64,000 nucleotides of DNA from Paenibacillus_E oryzisoli_A (GTDB taxonomy: Bacteria; Bacillota; Bacilli; Paenibacillales; NBRC-103111), in the NCBI RefSeq assembly GCF_050467285.1, contig NZ_JBCMUN010000022.1, positions 1-64,000 on the forward strand, read 5' to 3'. Of this stretch, positions 24,748-34,622 are shown piece after piece; positions within the stretch are counted from its first letter, which is position 1; each line of letters starts with the position of its first letter. The notes beneath the pieces are model-generated. The model worked only from the letters and a program-made list of their open reading frames with translations. It was not told the DNA's origin and made no database searches. The position numbers and the translations under genes are program-made.

Positions 24748-24949
24748 GATAAACCTCCTTCGAAAATAGCGTCTGACGCCGAGCTTGTACACCGTAGTTT
24801 AGGCTTTGGCCCGCGATTTTATGTAAAATCTGAAACAATTGCGTCCAGAGTATTTCAAGCTGCCGCAATATGCCTTATACTAGGAAAAGACTCATCAAAA
24901 CAGAGTAATTTAGTTGGAATTAATTCCATTACTTATAGGAGGAAAATCA

Positions 24950-26170
24950 ATGTCAAACTACCATCCGCTGACCGAAGCGCAAGCAATTGCGTATGCGCGT
25001 CAAATCCCGCAGTTATTTCAAACAGGCTCTGAGCTGTCCAGCCAAGAAATCGGGGACGGCAACCTTAACCTTGTATTCCGGATTACCGAAGCTGGGACGG
25101 GGAAAAGCATTATTTTAAAACAGGCGCTGCCTTACGCCAAAGTTGTCGGCGAATCGTGGCCGCTGACGCTAGACCGCGCCCGCATTGAGAGCGAGGCGCT
25201 GATGATCGAAGAAGCGCTGTGCCCGGACCTCGTGCCGCATGTGTACACATACGATGCCGATCTGGCTCTGACGGTCATGGAAGACCTCAGCGATCACGTT
25301 ATCATGCGCCGCGGCTTGATCGAGCGCAATCAGTATCCGCTTTTTGCCGAGCATATCGGACGCTTCCTGGCCCACACCCTGTTCTTCACTTCCGACCTCG
25401 GGAAAAATCAGCAGGAGAAAAAGCTGCAGCAAGGCCGATTTATCAACCCTGAGCTGTGCAAAATTACCGAAGATTTGATTTTCGACGATCCGTACCGCAA
25501 TTCGGACAATAATAACATTGAAGCGCACATCCGCGATGCGGCCGAAGCGCTGTGGAACGACAGCGAGCTTCATCTCGAAGTGGCGATTCTCCGCAACAAA
25601 TTCCTGACGCAGTCGCAAGCGCTGCTGCATGGGGACTTGCATACCGGTTCGATTTTTATCAAACCTGATTCAACGAAAGTGATCGACCCTGAATTTGCCT
25701 ATTACGGTCCGATGGGCTTTGATATCGGCGCTGTACTGGGCAATTTGCTGCTGAACTATGCAGGTCAAGAGGGCTGGAGTCAGGATGAGGAAGGCCGCGC
25801 CGAGTACCGTGCTTACCTGATTCAAACCGTGAAGGACGTTTGGACGCATTTTGAAGCGAACTTCCGCGCGCTTTGGAATGAGCAGGGTGTGGACCGCGTA
25901 TTTGCAACGCCTGGCTACCAAGATTATTTCGTAGCGAATTTGCTGCGCGACGCCGTAGGCTTTACCGGTGCGAAAATGGTGCGCCGCGTCGTCGGCCTCG
26001 CCCATGTCGCCGACATTGATAAAATCGAAGACGCCGCGGCTAGAGAACGCGCACAGCGTTTGGCGCTGCGCATCGGCACCGGCGCGATCCGCACAAACCG
26101 CCAAGTGAACAACATCGACGAGCTGATCGCGCTGGCGACGCAAGCTGTAGAAAGAGGTTTTGCCCTATGA
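24950..26170 (+). CDS. mtnK: 5-methylthioribose kinase
   Basis: 406 aa from the ATG at 24950 with AGGAGG 7 nt upstream. It phosphorylates methylthioribose in methionine salvage. Kinase features: IGDGNLNLVFRITE (glycine loop), SQALLHGDLHTGSIFIKPD (catalytic HGD), KVIDPEFAYYGPMGFDIGAV (metal-binding DPE). Overlaps mtnA by 4 nt. No S-box riboswitch is seen in the 160 nt upstream, only a weak promoter (TTTCAA at 24853, TATACT at 24876, 17-bp spacer). Confidence 0.95.
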   Translation: MSNYHPLTEAQAIAYARQIPQLFQTGSELSSQEIGDGNLNLVFRITEAGTGKSIILKQALPYAKVVGESWPLTLDRARIESEALMIEEALCPDLVPHVYTYDADLALTVMEDLSDHVIMRRGLIERNQYPLFAEHIGRFLAHTLFFTSDLGKNQQEKKLQQGRFINPELCKITEDLIFDDPYRNSDNNNIEAHIRDAAEALWNDSELHLEVAILRNKFLTQSQALLHGDLHTGSIFIKPDSTKVIDPEFAYYGPMGFDIGAVLGNLLLNYAGQEGWSQDEEGRAEYRAYLIQTVKDVWTHFEANFRALWNEQGVDRVFATPGYQDYFVANLLRDAVGFTGAKMVRRVVGLAHVADIDKIEDAAARERAQRLALRIGTGAIRTNRQVNNIDELIALATQAVERGFAL

Positions 26171-27234
26171 GTTTGAACGGCACAGAGACATCAAGCGCGC
26201 TCGAATCCTTGCGCTGGAACGGCCAGCAGCTTGATCTGCTGGATCAACGCTTATTGCCGGAAGAGATCGTCTATCTTCCGCTTGAAACCCCCATTGAGGT
26301 GTGGGAAGCGATTCGCCACCTCAAAGTGCGCGGCGCCCCCGCGATCGGCATCGCCGCCGCATACGGCGTGTACCTCGGCATCCGCGGTGTGGATGGCGGC
26401 GTAGATGCGCTTCTGGCCGAAGTCCAGAAGCAGGCGGACTACCTGGCGACGTCGCGTCCGACGGCCGTCAACCTGTTCTGGGCGCTCGACCGCATGCGCG
26501 CGCGCGCGACGGCGCTGGCCGCCGAAGGCGTGAGCCCAGCGGCATTCCAAGAGGCGCTTCTTGCAGAAGCGCAGCAGATCCAGGCGGAGGACGTGGAGAC
26601 CAACCGCCTGATCGGCGAACACGCGCTCGCGCTGTTCGAGGACGGCTTCGGCGTGCTGACGCACTGCAACGCCGGCGGTCTTGCTACCGCCAAGTATGGC
26701 ACGGCGCTCGCGCCGTTCTACTTGGCGAAGGAAAAAGGGCTGAACATCAAAGTGTTCGCCGATGAAACGCGGCCCGTGCTGCAAGGCGCACGGCTCACCG
26801 CTTTTGAACTGCAGCAAGCGGGCGTGGACGTCACGCTCATCTGCGATAACATGGCCGGCGCGGTCATGGCCAAGGGCTGGGTGCAGGCGGTCATCGTCGG
26901 CACAGACCGCGTAGCGGCGAATGGCGACGTGGCCAACAAGATCGGCACGTACAGCGTCGCCGTGCTGGCGAAGGCGCACGGCATTCCGTTCTACGTGGCG
27001 TGCCCGCTGTCCACGATCGATCTGAACACGCCGACTGGCGGCGACATTCCGATCGAGGAGCGCCACGAAGACGAGATCACGCAAGGCTTCGGCAAGCGCA
27101 CGGCACCGGCGGGCGTGAAGGTGTTCAACCCGGCGTTTGACGTGACGCCGAACGAGTATGTCACCGCGATCATCACGGAAAAAGGCATCGTGCAAGCGCC
27201 TTATACCGAGAACTTGCGCAAGCTGTTCGAATAA
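26167..27234 (+). CDS. mtnA: Methylthioribose-1-phosphate isomerase
   Basis: 355 aa, converts methylthioribose-1-phosphate to methylthioribulose-1-phosphate. Characteristic motifs: KVRGAPAIGIAAAYGVYLG, LTHCNAGGLATAKYGTALAP (catalytic Cys in THCNAG), NMAGAVMAKGWVQAVIVGTD (catalytic Asp in GTDR). The start overlaps the mtnK stop. The later salvage genes (mtnBCWXD) are not in the window. Confidence 0.96.
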   Translation: MSLNGTETSSALESLRWNGQQLDLLDQRLLPEEIVYLPLETPIEVWEAIRHLKVRGAPAIGIAAAYGVYLGIRGVDGGVDALLAEVQKQADYLATSRPTAVNLFWALDRMRARATALAAEGVSPAAFQEALLAEAQQIQAEDVETNRLIGEHALALFEDGFGVLTHCNAGGLATAKYGTALAPFYLAKEKGLNIKVFADETRPVLQGARLTAFELQQAGVDVTLICDNMAGAVMAKGWVQAVIVGTDRVAANGDVANKIGTYSVAVLAKAHGIPFYVACPLSTIDLNTPTGGDIPIEERHEDEITQGFGKRTAPAGVKVFNPAFDVTPNEYVTAIITEKGIVQAPYTENLRKLFE

Positions 27235-27235
27235 T

Positions 27236-27290
27236 AAAAAGAGGGTGCCCCGGCCATTTCATTCGAAATGGCGAGGGGCATCCTCTTTAT
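27236..27290. terminator. Terminator after mtnKA
   Basis: AAAAAGAGG(G)TGCCCC ... GGGGCATCCTCTTTAT with an inner stem GCCATTTC/GAAATGGC; a long, strong hairpin with T-rich ends that should work for the plus strand, and possibly for the AraC gene in the other direction. Confidence 0.85.
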
Positions 27291-27319
27291 TTGGCATTCG
27301 CTGTTGCAACATGGGATCA

Positions 27320-28276
27320 TCAAAGCTGCAACTGATGCCCGCGATAAGCGTTCGGCGTGGTGCCGAACGCTTTTTTAAACACATAGTGCAAATAATTGCT
27401 GGACGTGAAGCCGCTGCGCTCGGCGATTTTCTCCAGCGTCAGCGTCGTTTGCAGCAGCTCGCTGCACACATATTTGAGACGAATCCGCTCCAGATATTCG
27501 CTGAACGAGATGCCGGCCTGCTCCTTGAAAATGCGCTGCAGCTGCCGAGAGGAGATCTGCACGCGTTCCGCCACGCCTTCCAGCGTAAGCGGACGGCGAT
27601 AGTTATCCTCAATGAATTGCACCGCCAATTGGTAGCGATAGCTTTTCATGTCCCGCGCAGGCAGGTTGACCCCTTGCCCATCCAACCGGTAGGCGCCGAC
27701 GGTCCGCAGCAGCATCTGGACGATCGCTTGCTTAATCGTCGTGTACTGCCCAAGCCCATTGCTGCGCCAGGCCTCATAAGCCACCAGAAAATATTTCATC
27801 GCATCCTGCCGGTCCTGCGCCGGCATATGCGGTGCATCGCGCAGCTGCTGAATGCAAGCATCCGCTTCCGCACGCTCCCAAGCTTCGCCCCATTCCCGCA
27901 TGGCGCCCTCAAGATTATCGTGCGGCTCCTCCAGCTTCACGATGTCCACATGCAGGCAAAGTTCACCCATGGCCTCGCGCTCATCCGCTTCCTGCCGATG
28001 GCTCACACCGGGAGCCGTGACATACAGCATGCCCTCCTGCAGCGGATATGTCGTGCCATCGAGGATGACTCTTCCTTTTCCACGCGGGATATAATGAATT
28101 TCAAACTCGGAGTGATGATGAAAATCGACCACCGCCCCAGGGGCAAACGAGGTCAAATGACATTTGAGTATCGTCAGACCGTACCCACCCCAGCGAAAGC
28201 TGAGGTCCAGGCGATCGAGCGCCATCGGATTTTCAAGCATCGGTTCGAAATAAAAGGGCTGATTCATGCTGTTCAC
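27320..28276 (-). CDS. AraC-family regulator with N-terminal cupin
   Basis: 318 aa. The N-terminal cupin (VDFHHHSEFEIHYIPRGKGR) is the sensor; the last ~100 residues have two helix-turn-helix motifs (LTLEGVAERVQISSRQLQRI; IAERSGFTSSNYLHYVFKKA). Regulators of this design control nearby carbohydrate-use genes. The next gene downstream of its start region, a Gfo/Idh/MocA oxidoreductase, is 28 nt away on the same strand, so the two probably form an operon with the oxidoreductase first. Confidence 0.9.
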   Translation of the reverse strand: MNSMNQPFYFEPMLENPMALDRLDLSFRWGGYGLTILKCHLTSFAPGAVVDFHHHSEFEIHYIPRGKGRVILDGTTYPLQEGMLYVTAPGVSHRQEADEREAMGELCLHVDIVKLEEPHDNLEGAMREWGEAWERAEADACIQQLRDAPHMPAQDRQDAMKYFLVAYEAWRSNGLGQYTTIKQAIVQMLLRTVGAYRLDGQGVNLPARDMKSYRYQLAVQFIEDNYRRPLTLEGVAERVQISSRQLQRIFKEQAGISFSEYLERIRLKYVCSELLQTTLTLEKIAERSGFTSSNYLHYVFKKAFGTTPNAYRGHQLQL

Positions 28277-28304
28277 GGCTTCCTTTCCCTCTCGGGTCTC
28301 CCCG

Positions 28305-29312
28305 TTACGGTTGCAGCGAATCCAGCCGCACCTGCCCTTTGCTTGCAGCGGATTGGTTGGACGCCTCCATCAGTTTCGTTAAATCTACAGCCAGGCGAAT
28401 ATTTTCCTCGGCCTTCGTGCCTTGCTGAATATGTGCGACCCACTGGTCAAAAGCCGACAGCTTCGCCGCAGGCATCTGCACTTCCGTCCACGCCGCGTTA
28501 GCATCCCGGTTCGATTTCACCAGCACACGTCCGTCATGCTCGGAATACAGCAGGCTGCCGTCCGTCCCGTGCAATTCGACGACGAATGGGGAATGCGCGT
28601 TGACGAATCCGGCTTCTACGATGCCAATCGCACCGTTCGGATAGTGGAGCAAGGCGACTGCGTTATCTTCCACTTCACGTCCGGTTACATACCCGTATGA
28701 AGCGCTTACAGCGTCGGGAAGTCCGAGCAGCAAGCGTGTCAGGTACATGGGATGACAGCCCAAATCGATGAGCGCACCGCCGCCGCACTGCTCTGCATTG
28801 TAGAAATGTGCCGGCAGCCAGCCATTCGGATTCGCCGTCGTCGAAATGCCACCATTGTGTGACAAGCGCGCCCGAACCAACGTAAGTTGTCCCAATTTCT
28901 CTTCTGCGAGCACACGCTGAATCGCTTGCGTCGAAGGCGAATTCAGCCTTGGCAGCGATACGGTCAACGTAACGCCCGCTTCCTCGACAGCCGCCAAAAT
29001 CTCATTCACTTCATGCAGCGTAGGCGCCACGACTTTTTCGGTAAAAATATGTTTGCCCGCCTTTGCTGCCGCGATCATGACATCGCGATGCAAATTGGTT
29101 GGCGTATCGACAACCACAGCTTCAATCTCGGGATTTGCCAGCAGTTCTTCCAAGCTCGCATAGAAGGGTACGCCCCGCTTCGCGGCCTCATCCTGGCCTC
29201 TATCCGGCAGTTCGTCCCATACCGCGGCAATTTCCGTGTTCGGGTGTTCATCCACTTGTTTTGCATAATCTTTCGCATGTACATGCCAGAAGCTGAGCAT
29301 AGCTACTTTCAT
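28305..29312 (-). CDS. Gfo/Idh/MocA-family oxidoreductase
   Basis: 335 aa from the ATG at 29312 (GGAGG 7 nt upstream), with a Rossmann N-terminus beginning MKVAMLSFWHVHAKDYAKQ, atypical in the dinucleotide loop (SFWHVHAKD rather than GxGxxG), then AGKHIFTEKVVAPTLHEVNE (catalytic Lys of EKV) and GGALIDLGCHPMYLTRLLLG in the C-terminal domain. Substrate is probably a sugar or polyol; related genes sit next to xylose-isomerase-like genes. Divergent from namA. Confidence 0.88.
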   Translation of the reverse strand: MKVAMLSFWHVHAKDYAKQVDEHPNTEIAAVWDELPDRGQDEAAKRGVPFYASLEELLANPEIEAVVVDTPTNLHRDVMIAAAKAGKHIFTEKVVAPTLHEVNEILAAVEEAGVTLTVSLPRLNSPSTQAIQRVLAEEKLGQLTLVRARLSHNGGISTTANPNGWLPAHFYNAEQCGGGALIDLGCHPMYLTRLLLGLPDAVSASYGYVTGREVEDNAVALLHYPNGAIGIVEAGFVNAHSPFVVELHGTDGSLLYSEHDGRVLVKSNRDANAAWTEVQMPAAKLSAFDQWVAHIQQGTKAEENIRLAVDLTKLMEASNQSAASKGQVRLDSLQP

Positions 29313-29485
29313 CGTAATACCTCCAAATAAGTGACTTGGGTTCATTGTATCACGGTGAAACCTGGGATTAAATTTCGATTTAGCGACAGATTGTTGTGCA
29401 AAATTGCGACATCCTTCCTGTCGTATAATTTGAACTGTAAAGTAGATCCTTATATTCGTCAAGCATTTCAGCGCATAGACCAAAC

Positions 29486-29515
29486 TTGATTATTCCAATT
29501 GGATTAGTTTAAAAT
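29486..29515 (+). promoter_or_regulatory. namA promoter with palindrome in the spacer
   Basis: TTGATT at 29486-29491, 18-bp spacer, TAAAAT at 29510-29515. The spacer holds a perfect 10-bp palindrome TCCAATTGGA (29494-29503), a possible operator. Confidence 0.5.
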
Positions 29516-29548
29516 AAATCCATACTAGCAAGGCCAGGAGGGATTCTT

Positions 29549-30553
29549 ATGTTATTTTCACCTTATACGGTCGGCGGCCTTACGCTGAAAAATCGCATCG
29601 TCATGTCGCCCATGTGCATGTACGCTTCTGATGATTCGGGCGAAGTGAAGGACTGGCATTACGTCCATTACGCAACAAGAGCCGTCGGCCAAGTCGGCCT
29701 CATCGTGCTAGAAGCCACCGCCGTTACCCCGGAGGGCCGCATTTCGGCGCGTGACCTGGGCATCTGGCAGGACGGCCAAATCGAAGGCTTGCGGCGAGTC
29801 GTCGAATCCGTTCACGGCTTCGGCGCGCACATTGGCATTCAACTGGCCCATGCCGGCCGCAAAGCGGTGCTCGACACGCCTGCGCTCGCCCCATCGGCCA
29901 TCCCCTTCTCCGAATCGTCCAAAACGCCAGAAGAAGCATCACTGGCAGACATTCAAGCTGCGATTCAGGCGTTTGCCGATTCCGCTGAGCGTGCCAATCA
30001 AGCCGGTTTCGACGTCATTGAGCTACATGCCGCTCATGGCTACTTGATTAACGAGTTTCTGTCGCCGCACTCGAATCACCGGCAAGACGCGTACGGCGGC
30101 GACGCGGAACGCCGCTTCCGTTTTCTGCGCGAGACGGTGGAAGCCGTCCAAGCGCGCTGGGACGGTCCTTTATTCGTGCGCATATCGGCGAATGAATATG
30201 TCGATGGCGGGCTTACTCCGGAGGACTACGTTTATGTAGCCCGGCAATTGAAAGCGCTCGGCGTACATCTCATCGACGTGAGCTCTGGCGGTAATGCGCC
30301 TGTCGTGCCTGATTCCTACCCAGGCTATCAAGTGCCGTTCGCCGAGAAGCTTCGTCACGAAGCCGGCATCCCGGTCGGTGTCGTCGGCCTCATTACCAGC
30401 GCGCAGCAAGCTGAAGAAATTTTGCAGAATGGGCGCGCCGACCTGATCTTCCTCGGACGCGCGCTGCTGCGCGATCCGTACTGGGCCCGGACAGCCGCTC
30501 GCGAGCTGCAGGCCGAGCTTGCGCCGCCGCCGTCTTACAGTCGGGGCTGGTAA
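29549..30553 (+). CDS. namA: NADPH dehydrogenase NamA (YqjM-type ene-reductase)
   Basis: 334 aa flavin (FMN) enzyme of the Old Yellow Enzyme family, reducing activated C=C bonds. Signatures: KNRIVMSPMCMYASDD with the YqjM-type active-site Cys in MSPMCM, IQLAHAGRKA, and VIELHAAHGYLINEFLSPHS (catalytic His pair). The C-terminus ends SYSRGW, with the arginine finger of YqjM dimers. An AGGAGGG site precedes the ATG. Divergent from the oxidoreductase gene. OYEs of this class detoxify electrophiles. Confidence 0.95.
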   Translation: MLFSPYTVGGLTLKNRIVMSPMCMYASDDSGEVKDWHYVHYATRAVGQVGLIVLEATAVTPEGRISARDLGIWQDGQIEGLRRVVESVHGFGAHIGIQLAHAGRKAVLDTPALAPSAIPFSESSKTPEEASLADIQAAIQAFADSAERANQAGFDVIELHAAHGYLINEFLSPHSNHRQDAYGGDAERRFRFLRETVEAVQARWDGPLFVRISANEYVDGGLTPEDYVYVARQLKALGVHLIDVSSGGNAPVVPDSYPGYQVPFAEKLRHEAGIPVGVVGLITSAQQAEEILQNGRADLIFLGRALLRDPYWARTAARELQAELAPPPSYSRGW

Positions 30554-30559
30554 AACGAG

Positions 30560-30601
30560 AATACCCTCGCTGGGAACGGCTGTCGTTCCCGCGAGGGTAT
30601 T
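30560..30601. terminator. Bidirectional terminator between namA and the M15 peptidase
   Basis: AATACCCTCGC (30560-30570) pairs with GCGAGGGTATT (30591-30601), with an inner GGGAACG/CGTTCCC stem. It serves both convergent genes. Confidence 0.85.
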
Positions 30602-30602
30602 G

Positions 30603-31478
30603 TTATTTGGCGACGGGAACCGTCCGAAAGTATTCTTCCAGCGTGACATTCTTCGTCTGAATTTCTTTGGCTATATCGTTTCCGACATAGCGAATATGCC
30701 AAGGCTCGTACTGGTAGCCGGTAATGCCCTCTTTGCCTTTGGGATAGCGAATAATAAAACCATACTCGTACGCATGCTTCTCGAGCCATACGGCCTCTTT
30801 CGTCCCCCCGAAGCAATCCTCGGCCGCACACTTGCCGTTGCTGCCGGTCACATCGATCGCCAGACCTGTTTCATGCTCGCTGGTGCCTGGCACCGCACTG
30901 TACGTTTTCGCCTTTTCTTCGCCGTCGATGCTCACATACCGCTCAAAGACGGATTTCTGCGTCACATAAGACCGATAGGCCGATACACCTGCGAGATGAA
31001 TACCGTCTTTCTCTGCGCCCGCAAACAGCTTCTCAATGGCTGTCGCCGCGACCTGGCGCATTTTGCGCTTTTCGATCTTTTCCTTGAACGTGAAAGGAAT
31101 GTTCGGATACACCAGATCGCTCGGCTCATAGCTGGATGGCAATGAGTTTTGCTTGTTAACAAGCACCGTCACGCTCGTCGGGTTGGCGACCACTTGGACC
31201 GCGTCTCCCTTCGTCGCCGCAGGACTTGACGTTGCCAACGCTTTCCCGGTGGGACTTGCTCCCGGCTTTGTCGAAGCCGCAGGCGTGGTCGTTGCCTGGG
31301 AAATCGGTGTGGCACTCGCCTGGCCGCCCGTATTCGGCGAAGACGTAGGCTGGGTTGTCACTGCCGTTGTCGGCGCAGGCGATGAGCTTGCTGCTTCTTG
31401 CTTGTCTCCGCAGCCTGTCAGCGCCACGACAGACGCTGCTATTAAAATGGAAATTGATACCTTCATTTTCGTATTCAT
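30603..31478 (-). CDS. D-alanyl-D-alanine carboxypeptidase, M15/VanY family, lipoprotein
   Basis: 291 aa. Lipobox VALTGCGDK near residue 22, then a Ser/Thr/Pro linker of ~90 residues. The M15 domain has the zinc motifs SEHETGLAIDVTG (SxHxxGxAxD) and YEPWHIRYVG (ExxxWHxxxxG). It would trim the terminal D-Ala from peptidoglycan stems outside the membrane. No vancomycin-resistance genes are near, so this is a wall-remodelling enzyme. Confidence 0.92.
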   Translation of the reverse strand: MNTKMKVSISILIAASVVALTGCGDKQEAASSSPAPTTAVTTQPTSSPNTGGQASATPISQATTTPAASTKPGASPTGKALATSSPAATKGDAVQVVANPTSVTVLVNKQNSLPSSYEPSDLVYPNIPFTFKEKIEKRKMRQVAATAIEKLFAGAEKDGIHLAGVSAYRSYVTQKSVFERYVSIDGEEKAKTYSAVPGTSEHETGLAIDVTGSNGKCAAEDCFGGTKEAVWLEKHAYEYGFIIRYPKGKEGITGYQYEPWHIRYVGNDIAKEIQTKNVTLEEYFRTVPVAK

Positions 31479-31571
31479 ACTTCTCGTTTTGCCCCCTAAA
31501 CGTTGTAAAAACTTTTCAAAAGAATAGACACGGTTCGAGCTGAAAAAGTTTCATAGTTCCATCCAAACAAC

Positions 31572-31613
31572 AAAAAAGACTGCCTTTAGGGTAGCTCCTA
31601 AACGCAGCCTTTT
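31572..31613 (-). terminator. Terminator of the metY-like gene
   Basis: Minus strand: AAAAGGCTGCGTTTAGG - AGCTA - CCCTAAAGGCAGTCTTTTTT, a 14-bp stem with small mismatches and a T run, 50 nt past the stop. Confidence 0.8.
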
Positions 31614-31663
31614 CATATTTTAAGCGGAATGACGGGTTGGTGACAAGTTTTACGCCGAGAAGT

Positions 31664-32959
<1,296 letters not shown>

Positions 32960-33016
32960 GAGCATGCCTCCTAGGGTATGTATAATAGTAGATGGTTTGC
33001 AGGAAAAAATGTAAAT

Positions 33017-33032
33017 TATTCCTACAGGAATA
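33017..33032. promoter_or_regulatory. 16-bp palindrome in the metY leader
   Basis: TATTCCT-AC-AGGAATA: two 7-nt arms with a 2-nt centre, about 60 nt upstream of the metY start. Leftward promoter elements TTGACT/TAGAAT with an 18-bp spacer lie just upstream. It is a candidate operator for a cysteine/methionine regulator; CymR-like control is a guess. Confidence 0.55.
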
Positions 33033-33105
33033 GTATGATATAATTCTACTGGAAGATGCTGCTAGAAGTCAATGATAGATTTTCAGATTGTCTCCTATAT
33101 ATGCC

Positions 33106-33135
33106 AAAGACTGCGCTTCGATAAGCGCAGTCTTT
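33106..33135. terminator. Terminator of the amino-acid ABC operon
   Basis: AAAGACTGCGCTT (33106-33118) and AAGCGCAGTCTTT (33123-33135), a perfect 13-bp stem with a 4-nt loop. It is 7 nt past the stop of the ATPase gene. Confidence 0.88.
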
Positions 33136-33141
33136 TCACTC

Positions 33142-33861
33142 TTATAATACTTTCGATAAAAACGCCTTCGTCCGCTCCTGCGTCGGATGCTCAAATATTT
33201 GCGCGGGCTTGCCAACCTCCACGATGACGCCTTGCTCCATGAACATGACACGGTCGCCGACTTCGCGGGCAAAGCCCATTTCGTGCGTAACCACAACCAT
33301 CGTCATGCCTTCCTGCGCCAGCTGCTTCATGACCGCGAGTACCTCGCCGACCATCTCTGGATCGAGGGCCGATGTCGGCTCGTCGAACAGCATGATTTTC
33401 GGCTCCATCGCCAGTGCGCGGGCAATCGCCACACGCTGCGCCTGACCTCCGGATAACGAGTCCGGCTTGGCGTTCGCTTTGTCCGCCAGCCCGACTTTTG
33501 CCAGCAGCTCCAAGGCTTTGGCCCGAGCTTTCTCTTCCGGCCATTTTCTAACCTTGATCGGAGCCAGCATTATGTTATCGACCACGCTCATATGAGGAAA
33601 CAGGTGAAACCGCTGGAACACCATGCCGAGATCCGCCCGGATTTCATGAATGTTGCGGCTGCCGATGATCGCCTGGCCTTCGATGAGGATCGTTCCGTCG
33701 TCCGGCACTTCCAGCAGGTTCAGACAGCGCAGAAACGTCGATTTGCCCGAACCGGAAGGTCCGATCACGACAAGCACTTCCTTGCGCTCCACATCCGCGC
33801 TGATGTTGCGAAGAACCACATTGTCCCCGAACGCTTTTTGCAGATTTCGTACTTCAATCAT
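33142..33861 (-). CDS. Polar amino-acid ABC transporter ATPase (GlnQ-like)
   Basis: 239 aa from the ATG at 33861; the frame extends upstream but that part overlaps the permease gene. Walker A VIGPSGSGKST, signature DSLSGGQAQRVAIARALAME, Walker B IMLFDEPTSALDPEMVGEV. Energises the permease and binding protein encoded upstream. Closest in style to glutamine/cystine/arginine importers (HisP/GlnQ family). Third gene of the operon. Confidence 0.93.
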   Translation of the reverse strand: MIEVRNLQKAFGDNVVLRNISADVERKEVLVVIGPSGSGKSTFLRCLNLLEVPDDGTILIEGQAIIGSRNIHEIRADLGMVFQRFHLFPHMSVVDNIMLAPIKVRKWPEEKARAKALELLAKVGLADKANAKPDSLSGGQAQRVAIARALAMEPKIMLFDEPTSALDPEMVGEVLAVMKQLAQEGMTMVVVTHEMGFAREVGDRVMFMEQGVIVEVGKPAQIFEHPTQERTKAFLSKVL

Positions 33862-33871
33862 CGCAGACACC

Positions 33872-34519
33872 CTACATCCTCCTCTCCAAATAGCCAAGCA
33901 GCTTGCTTAAGGAATATGTCAAAATAAAATAAATCAAAGCCGCGGTCAGATACGGCTCCCACACTTTGAAGTATTGGCTGCGCATCGCATTCGACCAGTA
34001 CATCAGCTCTGGCGCCGCAATAATCGCAAATAAAGAGGAATCCTTGATGAGCACGATAAACTCATTTCCGAACGGCGGAATCATCCGTTTCATCGCTTGC
34101 GGCAAAATAACGCTCTTCATCGTCTGCACATGCGTCATCCCCAGCGAATACGCTGCTTCCGTCTGCCCTTTGTCAATCGATTGAATGCCGGCGCGGAAAA
34201 TTTCCGCCATGTACGCCGCCGAGTTCAGCGACAACGCTGTGATCGAAGCGACGATGGCATTCGTCTCGCCAAGAAATAACGGCACGACACCGAAGTGCAC
34301 GAGCAAAATTTGTACCAACAGCGGCGTGCCGCGGAAGAAATTCACATAGATGCTGCACGGCCAGGTCAAGTAACCGCGGCTGGACATTTTGCCCAAGCCC
34401 ACAGCTAGGCCCAGCACCGAACCGAACAGAATGGATAGAATCGAGATGCCGATCGTCCAGAGCGTACCTTTCAGCAGCAGAGGCAAATAATCAATAATAA
34501 TATCGAAACGAAAATCCAT
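33872..34519 (-). CDS. Polar amino-acid ABC transporter permease
   Basis: 215 aa with about five hydrophobic segments (LPLLLKGTLWTIGISILSIL at the N-terminus; YLTAALIYFILTYSLSKLLG at the end). The HisM/GlnM signature is LNSAAYMAEIFRAGIQSIDK followed by GQTEAAYSLGM. It works with the ATPase 10 nt downstream. A hairpin separates it from the binding-protein gene. Confidence 0.93.
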   Translation of the reverse strand: MDFRFDIIIDYLPLLLKGTLWTIGISILSILFGSVLGLAVGLGKMSSRGYLTWPCSIYVNFFRGTPLLVQILLVHFGVVPLFLGETNAIVASITALSLNSAAYMAEIFRAGIQSIDKGQTEAAYSLGMTHVQTMKSVILPQAMKRMIPPFGNEFIVLIKDSSLFAIIAAPELMYWSNAMRSQYFKVWEPYLTAALIYFILTYSLSKLLGYLERRM

Positions 34520-34586
34520 TCAACTCTTCCTTTCCTTTCATTAGAACCGTTAGACATGTCGTGCTTCGGTCCCTATCATGAACAAA

Positions 34587-34612
34587 AGCATGCGCACAGT
34601 GCTGCGCATGCT
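34587..34612 (-). terminator. Intra-operon hairpin between binding protein and permease
   Basis: AGCATGCGCA-CAGTGC-TGCGCATGCT, a perfect 10-bp stem followed (minus strand) by TTTTGTTC. It probably acts as a partial terminator or RNA stabiliser, giving more binding protein than permease. Confidence 0.7.
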
Positions 34613-34622
34613 CCGGTTTCCA

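Noticed and set aside
24748..24949. Possible S-box (SAM) riboswitch before mtnK
   Set aside because: The region is too short and lacks the stem sequences of the S-box; only a weak promoter is present.
27158..28501. 447-codon plus-strand frame across the AraC regulator
   Set aside because: Antisense shadow; the sequence has no family features and overlaps the end of mtnA and a strong terminator.
32960..33105. Possible S-box or T-box before metY
   Set aside because: No S-box helices or T-box bulge sequence; only a dyad is visible.
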